From positions 90,433,745 to 90,497,744 of the forward strand of contig CP136061.1 of the NCBI GenBank assembly GCA_032622095.1: 64,000 nucleotides of DNA. Direction: 5' to 3'. The notes under the pieces were generated by a model. It made no database searches, was not told the DNA's origin, and worked only from the letters and a program-made list of their open reading frames with translations. Below, piece by piece: positions 10,814 through 18,438 of the stretch. Positions within the stretch are counted from its first letter, which is position 1, and every line of letters starts with the position of its first letter. A program made the position numbers and the translations under genes. The stretch is from Siphonodentalium dalli. Taxonomy: Eukaryota; Mollusca; Scaphopoda; Gadilida; Siphonodentaliidae.

Positions 10814-11681
10814 ATTCTGTCGCAGCCGTAATGTGTCCGGGGTTGCGGCTTTTTAAATCCACCAGTAGGTAACCGTACGGTTCACTCGTCGCTTCCGAAA
10901 ACTCTCGCATCATACGTTGAGGGCATTCAGGATACATCTGTCTTGATAATGTTGAAATTAAACCCTTGTCAATTGGATTATTGAACAATACCAAATATTG
11001 ACAATTTCGTCGTTGCGTCGGATCCTTGTTGTAGTAGAAATTCTGGTTCAAACTTATCAAAGATAAGTTCAAATGGTGACTTCCTTCGGAATGTAAATCA
11101 TTAACTCTCTGGTCTTTTGATGAAGTTTGCATCAAGTCATCGAGTACAACTAGATTTTTATACTGGGGGTTGATAAGAGAATCCAAGTTTGCTGGTATTC
11201 CCCGTATAAAGTTGACCTGAGGGGTGACGGTATACTTTATGTCATCATATAGGGGCTGCCAATATTTATAAAACCATATTATTCTGTCAGGTGCGGGTGA
11301 TATTTTTGAGGCAGACTTTTGTAGCAAGGTTTTCACGAAGTACGTCTTCCCACTAGATGTCGGTCCACTTACACATGCCGTGAATGGATGCTTGAAAATA
11401 AAATCTTCTTGGACATTGGCCATTGAATCATCAAAGCAGGATGTTATGTCGCTTTGTTGCTGTTTCCCCTGCTGGTGTTGTAGTATCTGGTGTTGCTGTA
11501 ATGGCGGTTGTTGTGGCTGATGATGCTGCTGCCTGTTGCTGCTGCTGCTGTTTGTTGCTGCTGCTTGGTGGTGCTGCTGTGGGTGTCGGTTAACAAACTC
11601 AGTGTGCTTAGATTGTACATGTCTTATCAAATCATGGTTCCGCACATACTCACTAGAGCAAATTGAACACTGGTGCTTCAT
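10779..11681 (-). CDS. zinc-finger plus packaging-type ATPase, left copy (300 aa)
   Basis: Identical to the right-arm protein at 13267-14169, which holds the full domain description. It lies on the minus strand between the basic protein and the acidic C2H2 protein, so transcription runs outward from the palindrome centre. The frame is intact, with no stops. Because both arms keep the same intact frame, either selection or recent homogenisation (gene conversion, or a recent duplication) is needed to explain the identity. Confidence 0.9.
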   Translation of the reverse strand: MKHQCSICSSEYVRNHDLIRHVQSKHTEFVNRHPQQHHQAAATNSSSSNRQQHHQPQQPPLQQHQILQHQQGKQQQSDITSCFDDSMANVQEDFIFKHPFTACVSGPTSSGKTYFVKTLLQKSASKISPAPDRIIWFYKYWQPLYDDIKYTVTPQVNFIRGIPANLDSLINPQYKNLVVLDDLMQTSSKDQRVNDLHSEGSHHLNLSLISLNQNFYYNKDPTQRRNCQYLVLFNNPIDKGLISTLSRQMYPECPQRMMREFSEATSEPYGYLLVDLKSRNPGHITAATECAKRGHEPTYG

Positions 11682-11761
11682 TTATACTTGACTAAAATAT
11701 CTCGGGGGTATATGGCTTTCCTTTATACAAATGTTCCTTATAACCTCAAATCTGTCCTGTA

Positions 11762-11842
11762 TTAACGGCGGCGGCGTTTGCCGACGGCGTTTTTTTCCAC
11801 CGGCCTTTCAATAGCCTTCGAAAATTTAGGTAAATTACTCAT
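11762..11842 (-). CDS. tiny ORF overlapping the basic protein, left version (26 codons)
   Basis: Its ATG overlaps the stop of the basic-protein gene as ATGA. A homopolymer near 11797 has seven T here but six A in the right arm, so the two copies end differently. This version ends in a cluster of four arginines after a lysine; the right copy ends TGQI after 31 residues. A short arginine-rich tail would suit a nucleic-acid-binding peptide, but a homopolymer sequencing error in either arm could explain the difference. Whether it is translated is unknown. Confidence 0.35.
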   Translation of the reverse strand: MSNLPKFSKAIERPVEKNAVGKRRRR

Positions 11843-12060
11843 TTTAGTTCAGTGAATATGTCGTTTGGAGTTTTCTTTTTAACTTTTCCAATGTTTGTCT
11901 TCTTCGCTCTTCCTCCTTTTATCTCTTTAACTTTTATCTTCTTAGATCCGGGTTTCCTTATAAGTTTTTCAGGTTTCACTTCAGTCTTGGGTAGGTACTT
12001 CGAGTCATCGTAGGGTACATATTTTTTAAGATCAAAGTCATAATAGTGCGGAGTCCCCAT
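11839..12060 (-). CDS. small basic protein, left copy (73 aa)
   Basis: Identical to the right-arm copy at 12889-13110. The N-terminus is aromatic and acidic (HYYDFDLKKYVPYDDSKY) and is followed by a lysine-rich tail with little secondary-structure bias. See the right copy for its possible role. Confidence 0.75.
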   Translation of the reverse strand: MGTPHYYDFDLKKYVPYDDSKYLPKTEVKPEKLIRKPGSKKIKVKEIKGGRAKKTNIGKVKKKTPNDIFTELK

Positions 12061-12098
12061 TCCGGCTAAAGTTCAAAGTGTACTCTGAAGTAGTAATT

Positions 12099-12106
12099 TT
12101 TATATA
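12099..12106 (-). promoter_or_regulatory. TATA-like box for the left cassette
   Basis: TATATAAA on the minus strand, about 40 bases upstream of the basic-protein ATG. It mirrors 12843-12850. Confidence 0.5.
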
Positions 12107-12179
12107 CGCCAAAATACCATCCAAGACGTATACCCTTATAAACTTCGGACCAGTCCTAGTAACGCGCACGTCAACGCCG

Positions 12180-12184
12180 CCGGA

Positions 12185-12239
<55 letters not shown>

Positions 12240-12240
12240 T
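12180..12240. repeat. GCC/GGC trinucleotide run, left
   Basis: About 18 perfect GGC units between TATA box and centre. The mirror run at 12701-12764 is about three units longer. The poly-Ala frame through it is a repeat artefact. Confidence 0.95.
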
Positions 12241-12263
12241 CTGTTGTTGTAGTTGTTGTTGTT

Positions 12264-12676
12264 CACATGTTCGAACTTCCTGCATTATATACAAGAACGA
12301 CAGGGACGTGGCGACAGGGGGCTGGGATGTCTGCCCCCACCCTCAACTTTGATAGCAATAAGTTGAAAATGTCATGCCCGACACATTAGTTGGAATTTTA
12401 CACCACATGTAGGTTGAACTTGTTTCATTGTCTGATTTTCCAACATGTTATTAGTGTGAAATTTGTAGTTTTTAGACCAATAATAGTCTGAAATGATGTC
12501 CATCCGTCTGTTGGAAATTTAGATTAGACATTTCAAACTGTTCGAACGTTTGAGGTACCAACTTTCCAACCTAAGGGAGGAGGTGCAAATATGGTATTTG
12601 GTATCGGAGTTTGGTCTGGTTGAAGGAGGGGGTGGTGCAATTGGAAATCACTCATAATTGCAATGACATTTGTATC
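12264..12676. repeat. central spacer of the palindrome, a dispersed repeat copy
   Basis: This 413-bp segment is the only non-mirrored part between the arms. Words such as GACACATTAGTTGGAA, GTGTGAAATTTGTAGTTT and TTTAGACC, plus a purine-rich tail, recur in the same order at 16205-16480 and 28720-28950. The centre is therefore a member of a dispersed family and not unique viral DNA. It contains no convincing gene. Confidence 0.7.
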
Positions 12677-12700
12677 AACAACAACAACTACAACAACAGA

Positions 12701-12764
<64 letters not shown>
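12701..12764. repeat. GCC trinucleotide run, right
   Basis: About 21 GCC units, nine bases longer than the left run. This length difference is one of the few changes between the arms. Confidence 0.95.
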
Positions 12765-12842
12765 TCCGGCGGCGTTGACGTGCGCGTTACTAGGACTGGT
12801 CCGAAGTTTATAAGGGTATACGTCTTGGATGGTATTTTGGCG

Positions 12843-12850
12843 TATATAAA
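12843..12850 (+). promoter_or_regulatory. TATA-like box for the right cassette
   Basis: TATATAAA lies 39 bases upstream of the ATG at 12889. With its mirror copy it makes the palindrome centre a plausible bidirectional promoter region, the GCC runs lying just upstream of each box. Confidence 0.5.
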
Positions 12851-12888
12851 AATTACTACTTCAGAGTACACTTTGAACTTTAGCCGGA

Positions 12889-13110
12889 ATGGGGACTCCG
12901 CACTATTATGACTTTGATCTTAAAAAATATGTACCCTACGATGACTCGAAGTACCTACCCAAGACTGAAGTGAAACCTGAAAAACTTATAAGGAAACCCG
13001 GATCTAAGAAGATAAAAGTTAAAGAGATAAAAGGAGGAAGAGCGAAGAAGACAAACATTGGAAAAGTTAAAAAGAAAACTCCAAACGACATATTCACTGA
13101 ACTAAAATGA
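12889..13110 (+). CDS. small basic protein of the virus-like cassette, right copy (73 aa)
   Basis: Starts MGTPHYYDFDLKKYV and continues into a Lys-rich tail (KKIKVKEIKGG, AKKTNIGKVKKK), ending in a short amphipathic stretch (NDIFTELK). It has no transmembrane segment and no cysteines. Small lysine-rich proteins of this kind in double-stranded DNA viruses often condense DNA or serve as minor virion proteins; applying that here is inference. The first ATG after the TATA-like box was taken as start. Its stop overlaps the ATG of the next tiny ORF (ATGA at 13107-13110), a layout typical of very compact genomes. The left-arm copy is identical. Confidence 0.75.
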   Translation: MGTPHYYDFDLKKYVPYDDSKYLPKTEVKPEKLIRKPGSKKIKVKEIKGGRAKKTNIGKVKKKTPNDIFTELK

Positions 13111-13202
13111 GTAATTTACCTAAATTTTCGAAGGCTATTGAAAGGCCGGTGGAAAAAACGCCGTCGGCAAACGCCGCCGCCGTTAATACAGGACAGATTT
13201 GA
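13107..13202 (+). CDS. tiny ORF overlapping the basic protein, right version (31 aa)
   Basis: Begins MSNLPKFSKAIERPVEK and ends in TGQI. It starts at the ATGA overlap with the upstream gene. The left arm has one more base in the six-A run at 13153-13158, giving a shorter, arginine-ended product, so only one version can be the ancestral frame. No family recognised. Confidence 0.35.
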   Translation: MSNLPKFSKAIERPVEKTPSANAAAVNTGQI

Positions 13203-13220
13203 GGTTATAAGGAACATTTG

Positions 13221-13227
13221 TATAAAG
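13221..13227 (+). promoter_or_regulatory. possible TATA box before the ATPase gene
   Basis: GTATAAAGG occurs about 45 bases before the ATPase ATG, in the only sizeable gap of the cassette (13203-13266). It may give the ATPase its own promoter; otherwise it is read from the upstream one. Confidence 0.3.
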
Positions 13228-13266
13228 GAAAGCCATATACCCCCGAGATATTTTAGTCAAGTATAA

Positions 13267-14169
13267 ATGAAGCACCAGTGTTCAATTTGCTCTAGTGAGT
13301 ATGTGCGGAACCATGATTTGATAAGACATGTACAATCTAAGCACACTGAGTTTGTTAACCGACACCCACAGCAGCACCACCAAGCAGCAGCAACAAACAG
13401 CAGCAGCAGCAACAGGCAGCAGCATCATCAGCCACAACAACCGCCATTACAGCAACACCAGATACTACAACACCAGCAGGGGAAACAGCAACAAAGCGAC
13501 ATAACATCCTGCTTTGATGATTCAATGGCCAATGTCCAAGAAGATTTTATTTTCAAGCATCCATTCACGGCATGTGTAAGTGGACCGACATCTAGTGGGA
13601 AGACGTACTTCGTGAAAACCTTGCTACAAAAGTCTGCCTCAAAAATATCACCCGCACCTGACAGAATAATATGGTTTTATAAATATTGGCAGCCCCTATA
13701 TGATGACATAAAGTATACCGTCACCCCTCAGGTCAACTTTATACGGGGAATACCAGCAAACTTGGATTCTCTTATCAACCCCCAGTATAAAAATCTAGTT
13801 GTACTCGATGACTTGATGCAAACTTCATCAAAAGACCAGAGAGTTAATGATTTACATTCCGAAGGAAGTCACCATTTGAACTTATCTTTGATAAGTTTGA
13901 ACCAGAATTTCTACTACAACAAGGATCCGACGCAACGACGAAATTGTCAATATTTGGTATTGTTCAATAATCCAATTGACAAGGGTTTAATTTCAACATT
14001 ATCAAGACAGATGTATCCTGAATGCCCTCAACGTATGATGCGAGAGTTTTCGGAAGCGACGAGTGAACCGTACGGTTACCTACTGGTGGATTTAAAAAGC
14101 CGCAACCCCGGACACATTACGGCTGCGACAGAATGTGCTAAAAGAGGACACGAACCAACATATGGGTGA
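13267..14169 (+). CDS. C2H2 finger fused to an FtsK/HerA-type packaging ATPase, right copy (300 aa)
   Basis: Residues 1-29 form a C2H2 finger (CSICSSEYVRNHDLIRHVQSKH). Residues 36-84 are a Gln/His-rich linker encoded by CAG/CAA runs. From about residue 95 comes a P-loop ATPase: Walker A GPTSSGKT (about residues 106-113), Walker B NLVVLDDLM (about 175-183), a sensor-like SLNQN (about 210-214), and a conserved end YGYLLVDLKSR. This layout (FKHPFTACVSGPTSSGKT..FYKYWQPLYDD..GSHHLNLSLISLNQN..RQMYPECP) matches the A32/FtsK-HerA genome-packaging ATPases of Polinton/Maverick and adintovirus-like elements, which pump double-stranded DNA into capsids. No capsid gene is present, so the packaging role here is unproven. 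The finger at the N-terminus may aid DNA recognition. The 3' end overlaps the next gene by 35 bases in another frame. Confidence 0.92.
   Translation: MKHQCSICSSEYVRNHDLIRHVQSKHTEFVNRHPQQHHQAAATNSSSSNRQQHHQPQQPPLQQHQILQHQQGKQQQSDITSCFDDSMANVQEDFIFKHPFTACVSGPTSSGKTYFVKTLLQKSASKISPAPDRIIWFYKYWQPLYDDIKYTVTPQVNFIRGIPANLDSLINPQYKNLVVLDDLMQTSSKDQRVNDLHSEGSHHLNLSLISLNQNFYYNKDPTQRRNCQYLVLFNNPIDKGLISTLSRQMYPECPQRMMREFSEATSEPYGYLLVDLKSRNPGHITAATECAKRGHEPTYG
13372..13500 (+). repeat. CAG/CAA run inside the ATPase gene
   Basis: In-frame mixed CAG, CAA and CAC codons make a Gln/His-rich linker between the finger and the ATPase domain. It is identical in both arms, which is notable for a repeat expected to change length quickly. 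Confidence 0.9.
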
Positions 14170-14992
14170 ATGGAATGGCGTGAAATATAATCTCCATAAG
14201 GACAGCGAGCACCCAGATGAACAGAATGTGGTGAAATATGATGACAACAATAGCCCGGATCAACGGAATGAGATGAAATATGATGACAGAGATCTCCCTG
14301 GTCAACGGGAGTGCATGACATATAATTATAGTGTGCCCCAGGGTCAACATAATGGCTATACTAAGGACATAAGGACACCTGGTGAGATCAATGAAATTAA
14401 TAAAGAAAACCATAAAAACATAGGCATTCGAGAAGACATGTCGTACCCTTGCAATGACTGTGGGCTTTTGTTCGAAGATCAGCATGATGTCCAGAGACAC
14501 GTAAAAAACTGGTGTCAAGAAAATAAGTTAAAACGAAAATTAACTGAGGACACGGATGATAGTCAGAATAAGAAAATTAAATCGAATGAAGATGAATACT
14601 TCAAAAGTTTGTGTGATGAGAGTAGAGATAAAGCACAAGAAGCATGGAGTGATAACGTGGAAACGTATATGGAAAATGGCTCGACAGAAAAAGAGGCAAA
14701 AGTACAAGCTGACAAGGACCTTAAAAGTACAGATCTTAAAACTGAAGGCATGAGGCTATTTATGAATGTTTATGCTTGGACAATAATAAAGAATATGTGG
14801 CTGCGCAATGGTACGCTGCACAACAGTGTCATGGATAAAGTGGAGAAATATATGAAGAATGGTTTTGAAGATCGTGATGCAGTGAAAATGTCAATATTAA
14901 AGTACAGACCATTGCTAGAAAAGTTCATGGACGAAACAAATGACACATCTGACGAAAGTGATGACAATTCGGACGAAAGTGACTGTGAATAG
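14135..14992 (+). CDS. acidic C2H2 zinc-finger protein, right copy (285 aa)
   Basis: The first ATG (MLKEDTNQHMGEW) lies inside the 3' end of the ATPase gene; a second Met at residue 10 is an alternative start just before the ATPase stop. Domains are as in the left copy: polar repetitive N-terminus, one C2H2 finger (CNDCGLLFEDQHDVQRH), basic patch, helical region with VETYMENGSTEKEAK and VEKYMKNGFEDRDAVK, which look like two copies of one helical repeat (about residues 173-191 and 237-253), and an acidic tail. The internal repeat V-E-x-Y-M-x-N-G is seen in the sequence; its function is unknown. An AATAAA signal starts eight bases after the stop. The conserved position after the ATPase suggests a packaging, virion or regulatory partner, but this is inference. 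Confidence 0.85.
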   Translation: MLKEDTNQHMGEWNGVKYNLHKDSEHPDEQNVVKYDDNNSPDQRNEMKYDDRDLPGQRECMTYNYSVPQGQHNGYTKDIRTPGEINEINKENHKNIGIREDMSYPCNDCGLLFEDQHDVQRHVKNWCQENKLKRKLTEDTDDSQNKKIKSNEDEYFKSLCDESRDKAQEAWSDNVETYMENGSTEKEAKVQADKDLKSTDLKTEGMRLFMNVYAWTIIKNMWLRNGTLHNSVMDKVEKYMKNGFEDRDAVKMSILKYRPLLEKFMDETNDTSDESDDNSDESDCE

Positions 14993-14999
14993 TTAATAT

Positions 15000-15005
15000 A
15001 ATAAA
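15000..15005 (+). terminator. poly(A) signal of the right cassette
   Basis: AATAAA eight bases after the stop of the C2H2 protein, mirrored at 9943-9948. Such tight spacing fits a compact cassette read by host polymerase II. Confidence 0.55.
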
Positions 15006-15094
15006 TTGTACTATGTACTACTTGTCATGTTATTTTTCTCTTTTTTCCCTCGCTCACTTGCTTTTTTCAGTGGCGCTCACCACCGTACCCCCAT

Positions 15095-15142
15095 AGCTTT
15101 CCGATGAATGGAAACAAGCCATATTTTTGACTAAATCCTGAA
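15095..15142. mobile_element. half of a family-E hairpin MITE (right)
   Basis: AGCTTTCCGATGAATGG..GACTAAATCCTGAA is the other inner arm of family E. It pairs with 9806-9853 and encloses the cassette. Confidence 0.85.
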
Positions 15143-15227
15143 CCGCCGGCGGCAGCGCCGCCGCCAATTTCTTTGCATGCCATAGGATTATGTAGCTGCC
15201 GCCGCCGCCGCCGCCGGCGGCGGTGGC

Positions 15228-15313
15228 TGGTCGACTCGCATATATAAGAGAATGCATTGGCACAGGATAAAAAAAATCCCGACTTCCGACTGGATTTGAT
15301 ATAGCGGGTCACA
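15228..15313. mobile_element. half of a family-D hairpin MITE (right)
   Basis: Runs from TGGTCGACTCGCATATAT to GCGGGTCACA. It is the mirror of 9635-9720 and matches the right end of the intact family D element at 17972-18438. Confidence 0.85.
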
Positions 15314-15336
15314 TTTATGACTAAATCCTGAATTTT

Positions 15337-15585
15337 GTTTAATTTTTAAAGTTTTTTGAAATTTGTGAAATTTGTGAAATTTGTGAAATTTGTGAAGTTT
15401 TTGAAGTTTTTGAAATTTTTTGAAGTTTTTGAAGTTTTTCCAAAAATTTTTTAATTTTGTAAGTTTTTGAAATTTTTGAACTTTTTGAACTTTTTGAAAT
15501 TTTTGAAGTTTTTGAAATTTTTGAACTTTTTGAACTTTTTGAACTTTTTGAACTTTTTGAACTTTTTGAAGTTTTCGTTGCGAGT
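15337..15585. repeat. GAACTTTTT/GAAGTTTTT minisatellite (right)
   Basis: Mirror of 9352-9602 with about 15 bases less and some unit rearrangement (GAAGTTTTTCC, TTTTTTAATT). Confidence 0.95.
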
Positions 15586-15605
15586 GTCACTTTAACATTA
15601 TCCCA

Positions 15606-15779
15606 CAGTGTGCGCCATGCGTTACTTTAACATTCATCCATAGTGAGTGTCACTTTAATAATCATCCCCAGTGAGAGCCTAGTGTCCCTTTAAAATTAAA
15701 GACTGAAGCTACCCCCCCCCCCCCCCGAGATCATCACGTGATATACATGTAGATACTATACCATTCATATGGAAAAGTC
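15606..15779. repeat. insertion found only beside the right arm
   Basis: Three loose units containing CACTTTAA and CCCAGTG words, then a 16-base C run at about 15711-15726. It separates the near-identical arm from the diverged outer homology and is absent on the left side. Confidence 0.7.
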
Positions 15780-15985
15780 TGAATATAACCAGCGGGTCAT
15801 GTCCGGACATGTCCAACCGGTACAAGTAGACCTTCGAAATTTTTTGGACATGCCCAACCGGTATACAAATAGACCGACGCGTGGGCGGAGAATATAGGTC
15901 AAGCTGTCTAGACGGGAGTACTGCAGAGAATAGAGTTATCGTTCCTGAAATGGCCCCAACTGGGGTGGGTATCATCACACAATAT
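15780..15985. repeat. outer, diverged part of the large inverted repeat (right)
   Basis: Counterpart of 9150-9327, with an internal near-duplication of a GGACATG..CAACCGGTA..AAATAGACC segment not seen on the left. Confidence 0.8.
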
Positions 15986-16204
15986 TAACACAATACTAAA
16001 CAATTAAAGATAAATTATAACGTAATTTTGCTGGTGTCTTTCGCATGGATTTTCTCGTTCCGAACTGTCATATTACACTCGAGAACCTAAATAAAAAGCA
16101 GATTTCGGAAAAATTGGCAGGAATCCTGAATAAATATTTAATATAAATATTTATTACTATAATTGTCGCTGATCCAAAGAATCAATGTCCCTTAAAGTTT
16201 ATCC

Positions 16205-16480
16205 ACAATCTCTCACTCTTCAATGCAGGGAAGTTGCGACAGGGGGTTGGGTGTATCACCTCCGACTTTGGTCAAAATGTTTTACAGTTGTAAATTTCAT
16301 GACTGACACAACATTAGTTGGAAATTACATACCAAAAAACTAGCTACATATAGGTTGAGATTTTTACGAACCAGCAGGCATAATCAGTGAGGAATGTTTT
16401 GTTTTTAGACCGATCGTCTTGGTAATAATGTTGGACTGAAATGACCATCGGTTGGAAAATTTTCACTTGTAAATTGAATT
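16205..16480. repeat. dispersed repeat related to the palindrome centre
   Basis: Shares GCGACAGGGGG, ACACAACATTAGTTGGAAAT, TTTTTAGACCGAT and GACTGAAATGACCATCGGTTGG words with 12300-12530 and 28720-28950, in the same order. Confidence 0.65.
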
Positions 16481-16784
16481 GAATTCAATTCAGTTTAGTC
16501 GTCAATAATATACATTACATATGTGTATACGTAAATACAATATATATGGTCATTATAGGTATACATGTATATAAGTATGACATAAAAAATAGGAATGTGG
16601 TGGTCGATATTCGTTAGTTACACTCTTTAAGTTCGACGGACTGATTGTAGTAATCCTCAGGGGGGCCGGCTAAATATTTCAAGGGCCTTCTTAATAAATA
16701 CTGGCAAGTTTTTAACTGTCTTATGACACCCCAATGTAGATCCTATAGTCTCGTCCCCGCACACCTAAATGTATACACTCTTCT

Positions 16785-17084
16785 TTACCACCGGTGTCGC
16801 GTGTAATATTTCCCTTGTATGTTAAAAGTGAGGTTCCGCGTGCTGGTCTCTAATTGGCGTTCGCGTAATGATTTAGGAAACTCGTATTTTCGGTCAAATT
16901 CGTCAAACATTTGCATTGCTAATTTCGGTGGAATAATAAGATGATTATATAACAATGAAAGTGAATAATTATCTGGAGCCTCGTACCTGTTAATTTCGGT
17001 TCTATTTATTGACATTACAATTGAAGATTGATGACTTGTGGGGCATTTCAACGCATCGATGCACAGAACTGAACAGTAGGACAA
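16785..17084 (-). other. unidentified 99-codon open frame
   Basis: The predicted product has ordinary composition (for example MSINRTEINRYEAPDNYS and PPKLAMQMFDEFDRKYEFPK) and no low-complexity repeat, so it looks more protein-like than most frames here. No start context, splice signal or domain was recognised. The reading also continues past a stop into similar-looking text (16600-16780), which would fit a decayed mobile-element or gene remnant. Function unknown. Confidence 0.3.
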
Positions 17085-17971
17085 CTGATTATAGGGTAGA
17101 ACATATACCTACGTTCACAACAATGATATCTCACCTGCTAACCAGATGTCATGTTCTTGATTCATTTGTCACAATGTACAGATGGTGACTTTTATTATAT
17201 CCGGGGTGAAATGTTATGACTTTCACTGCAATTAATATAACACACGATTTCACGAATTTTATATACTTGACTGATTGATTTATTGCAAAGTCACATACAA
17301 TGTTCAGTGAAACAAGCAAACGATGTATATGCAGCCAATACCATATCTAATCGTGGTTCCGATTATATAGCGATTGGTATTCAATCTGAGTAACAGGTGG
17401 TACGCGATGTTCCGATTGTATATCAAAATGTTTATCCAGATTTAATCGAAAGGGGGTCATTATATTGACAAAGTAACGGAGCTATTCAGAAATTTAAAAC
17501 AAATATATGAAAAACATTGTTTACAGAGCGTTTTTTTTTAAAGACCGTTTTTAACAGAAAGTACGTAACCACATTGGCTGTGTTCCCATGGCAGAGACCC
17601 AGAACCGTGCATGAGCGGGGGGGGGGGGGGGCGAAATAAATATAGGCGAGAAAACAAGCGACCAGACATGCCTCTTTAAACTGAGGTGGACAGACCAAAA
17701 CAAACATTCCCATATAAACTAAGAAGGATAACTCTAGGGTAGAAAAAGCTAACAACGTGATAAATTGTGTACTCTTTTGAAATTACTCCCAGCGCCAAAC
17801 CTGGGTCAGCCAAATTCCATTCAAATCCGATAACCCATGGCTGCATGAGATATAAGCCCGTATGTTGCAATTTTAATCCAGTATAATTATGACAAGACCA
17901 GGAACCTAGCTACTTCATATTTTGCTCGAAAATGGCGGCAAAATATCACGCCTGGAAATTTCGTTTGTCTA
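17085..17971. other. no gene seen
   Basis: AT-rich, with a run of G at about 17617-17631. No repeat family recognised. Confidence 0.5.
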
Positions 17972-18438
17972 TATGTGACCCGCCATATCAAATCCAGTCG
18001 TAAGTCGGGATTTTTTTTACCCTGTGCCAATGCATTATCTTATATATGCGAGTCGACCATAGGTCGCCTCGCATATAAAAGAGAATGCATTGGCCTAACA
18101 ATTTAAAAAAAATTTAATAATTTTTTCTTGTATTATTTAACAATTTTATTATTTCACCCATACAGAGCCCCAGACAAACATGAGCAGACGACACTCTTCT
18201 ATATGCTTCTATATATGTGTGGGGCTCCCTGCAGGGTAATGGATGTTTTTTTTATTTTATGTCCTAAAAATTGTAAGAAACATTTATTTAAAAAATAAAT
18301 GATAAAAAATTGTTAGGCCAATGCATTCTCTTATATATGCGAGGCGACCTATGGTCGACTCGCATATATAAGAGAATGCATTGGCACAGGGTAAACAAAT
18401 CCCGACTTACGACTGGATTTGATATGGCGGGTCACATA
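17972..18438. mobile_element. family-D hairpin MITE, intact
   Basis: Flanked by TA, with ends TGTGACCCGCCATATCAAAT and its complement. Each end carries a full copy of the 66-bp shared hairpin (18028-18090 and 18318-18387) starting CCAATGCATT. The middle is AT-rich with a TGTGTGGGGCTCCCTGCAGG word. A second copy lies at 51031-51426. Confidence 0.9.

Larger units (their letters stand above)
9328..12263 (+). repeat. left arm of the giant palindrome
   Basis: It is the reverse complement of 12677-15605. Differences I found are an A/G change at about 9751, an ATG/ACG change near 9354, copy-number changes in the TTCAAAAAG and GCC runs, and one base in a homopolymer near 11797. All four encoded proteins are mirrored, and the three longer ones are identical at the amino-acid level. 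Confidence 0.97.
12677..15605 (+). repeat. right arm of the giant palindrome
   Basis: Reverse complement of 9328-12263. Gene order from the centre outward is basic protein, tiny ORF, ATPase, C2H2 protein. Then come the E hairpin half, the GCC segment, the D hairpin half and the TTCAAAAAG-type minisatellite. Confidence 0.97.

Noticed and set aside
10430..10872. Antisense open frames opposite the C2H2 gene
   Set aside because: Shadows of the real gene; hydrophobic, no start context, and repeated in the other arm only because the DNA is.
12078..12911. Poly-alanine proteins on both strands
   Set aside because: They arise from the GCC runs and fall on promoter-like sequence; no conserved flanking protein.
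9328..15605. Palindrome as a pure sequencing fold-back artefact
   Set aside because: The unmirrored centre, differing repeat lengths, single-base differences and diverged but homologous outer flanks make this less likely, although read-level confirmation is still needed.
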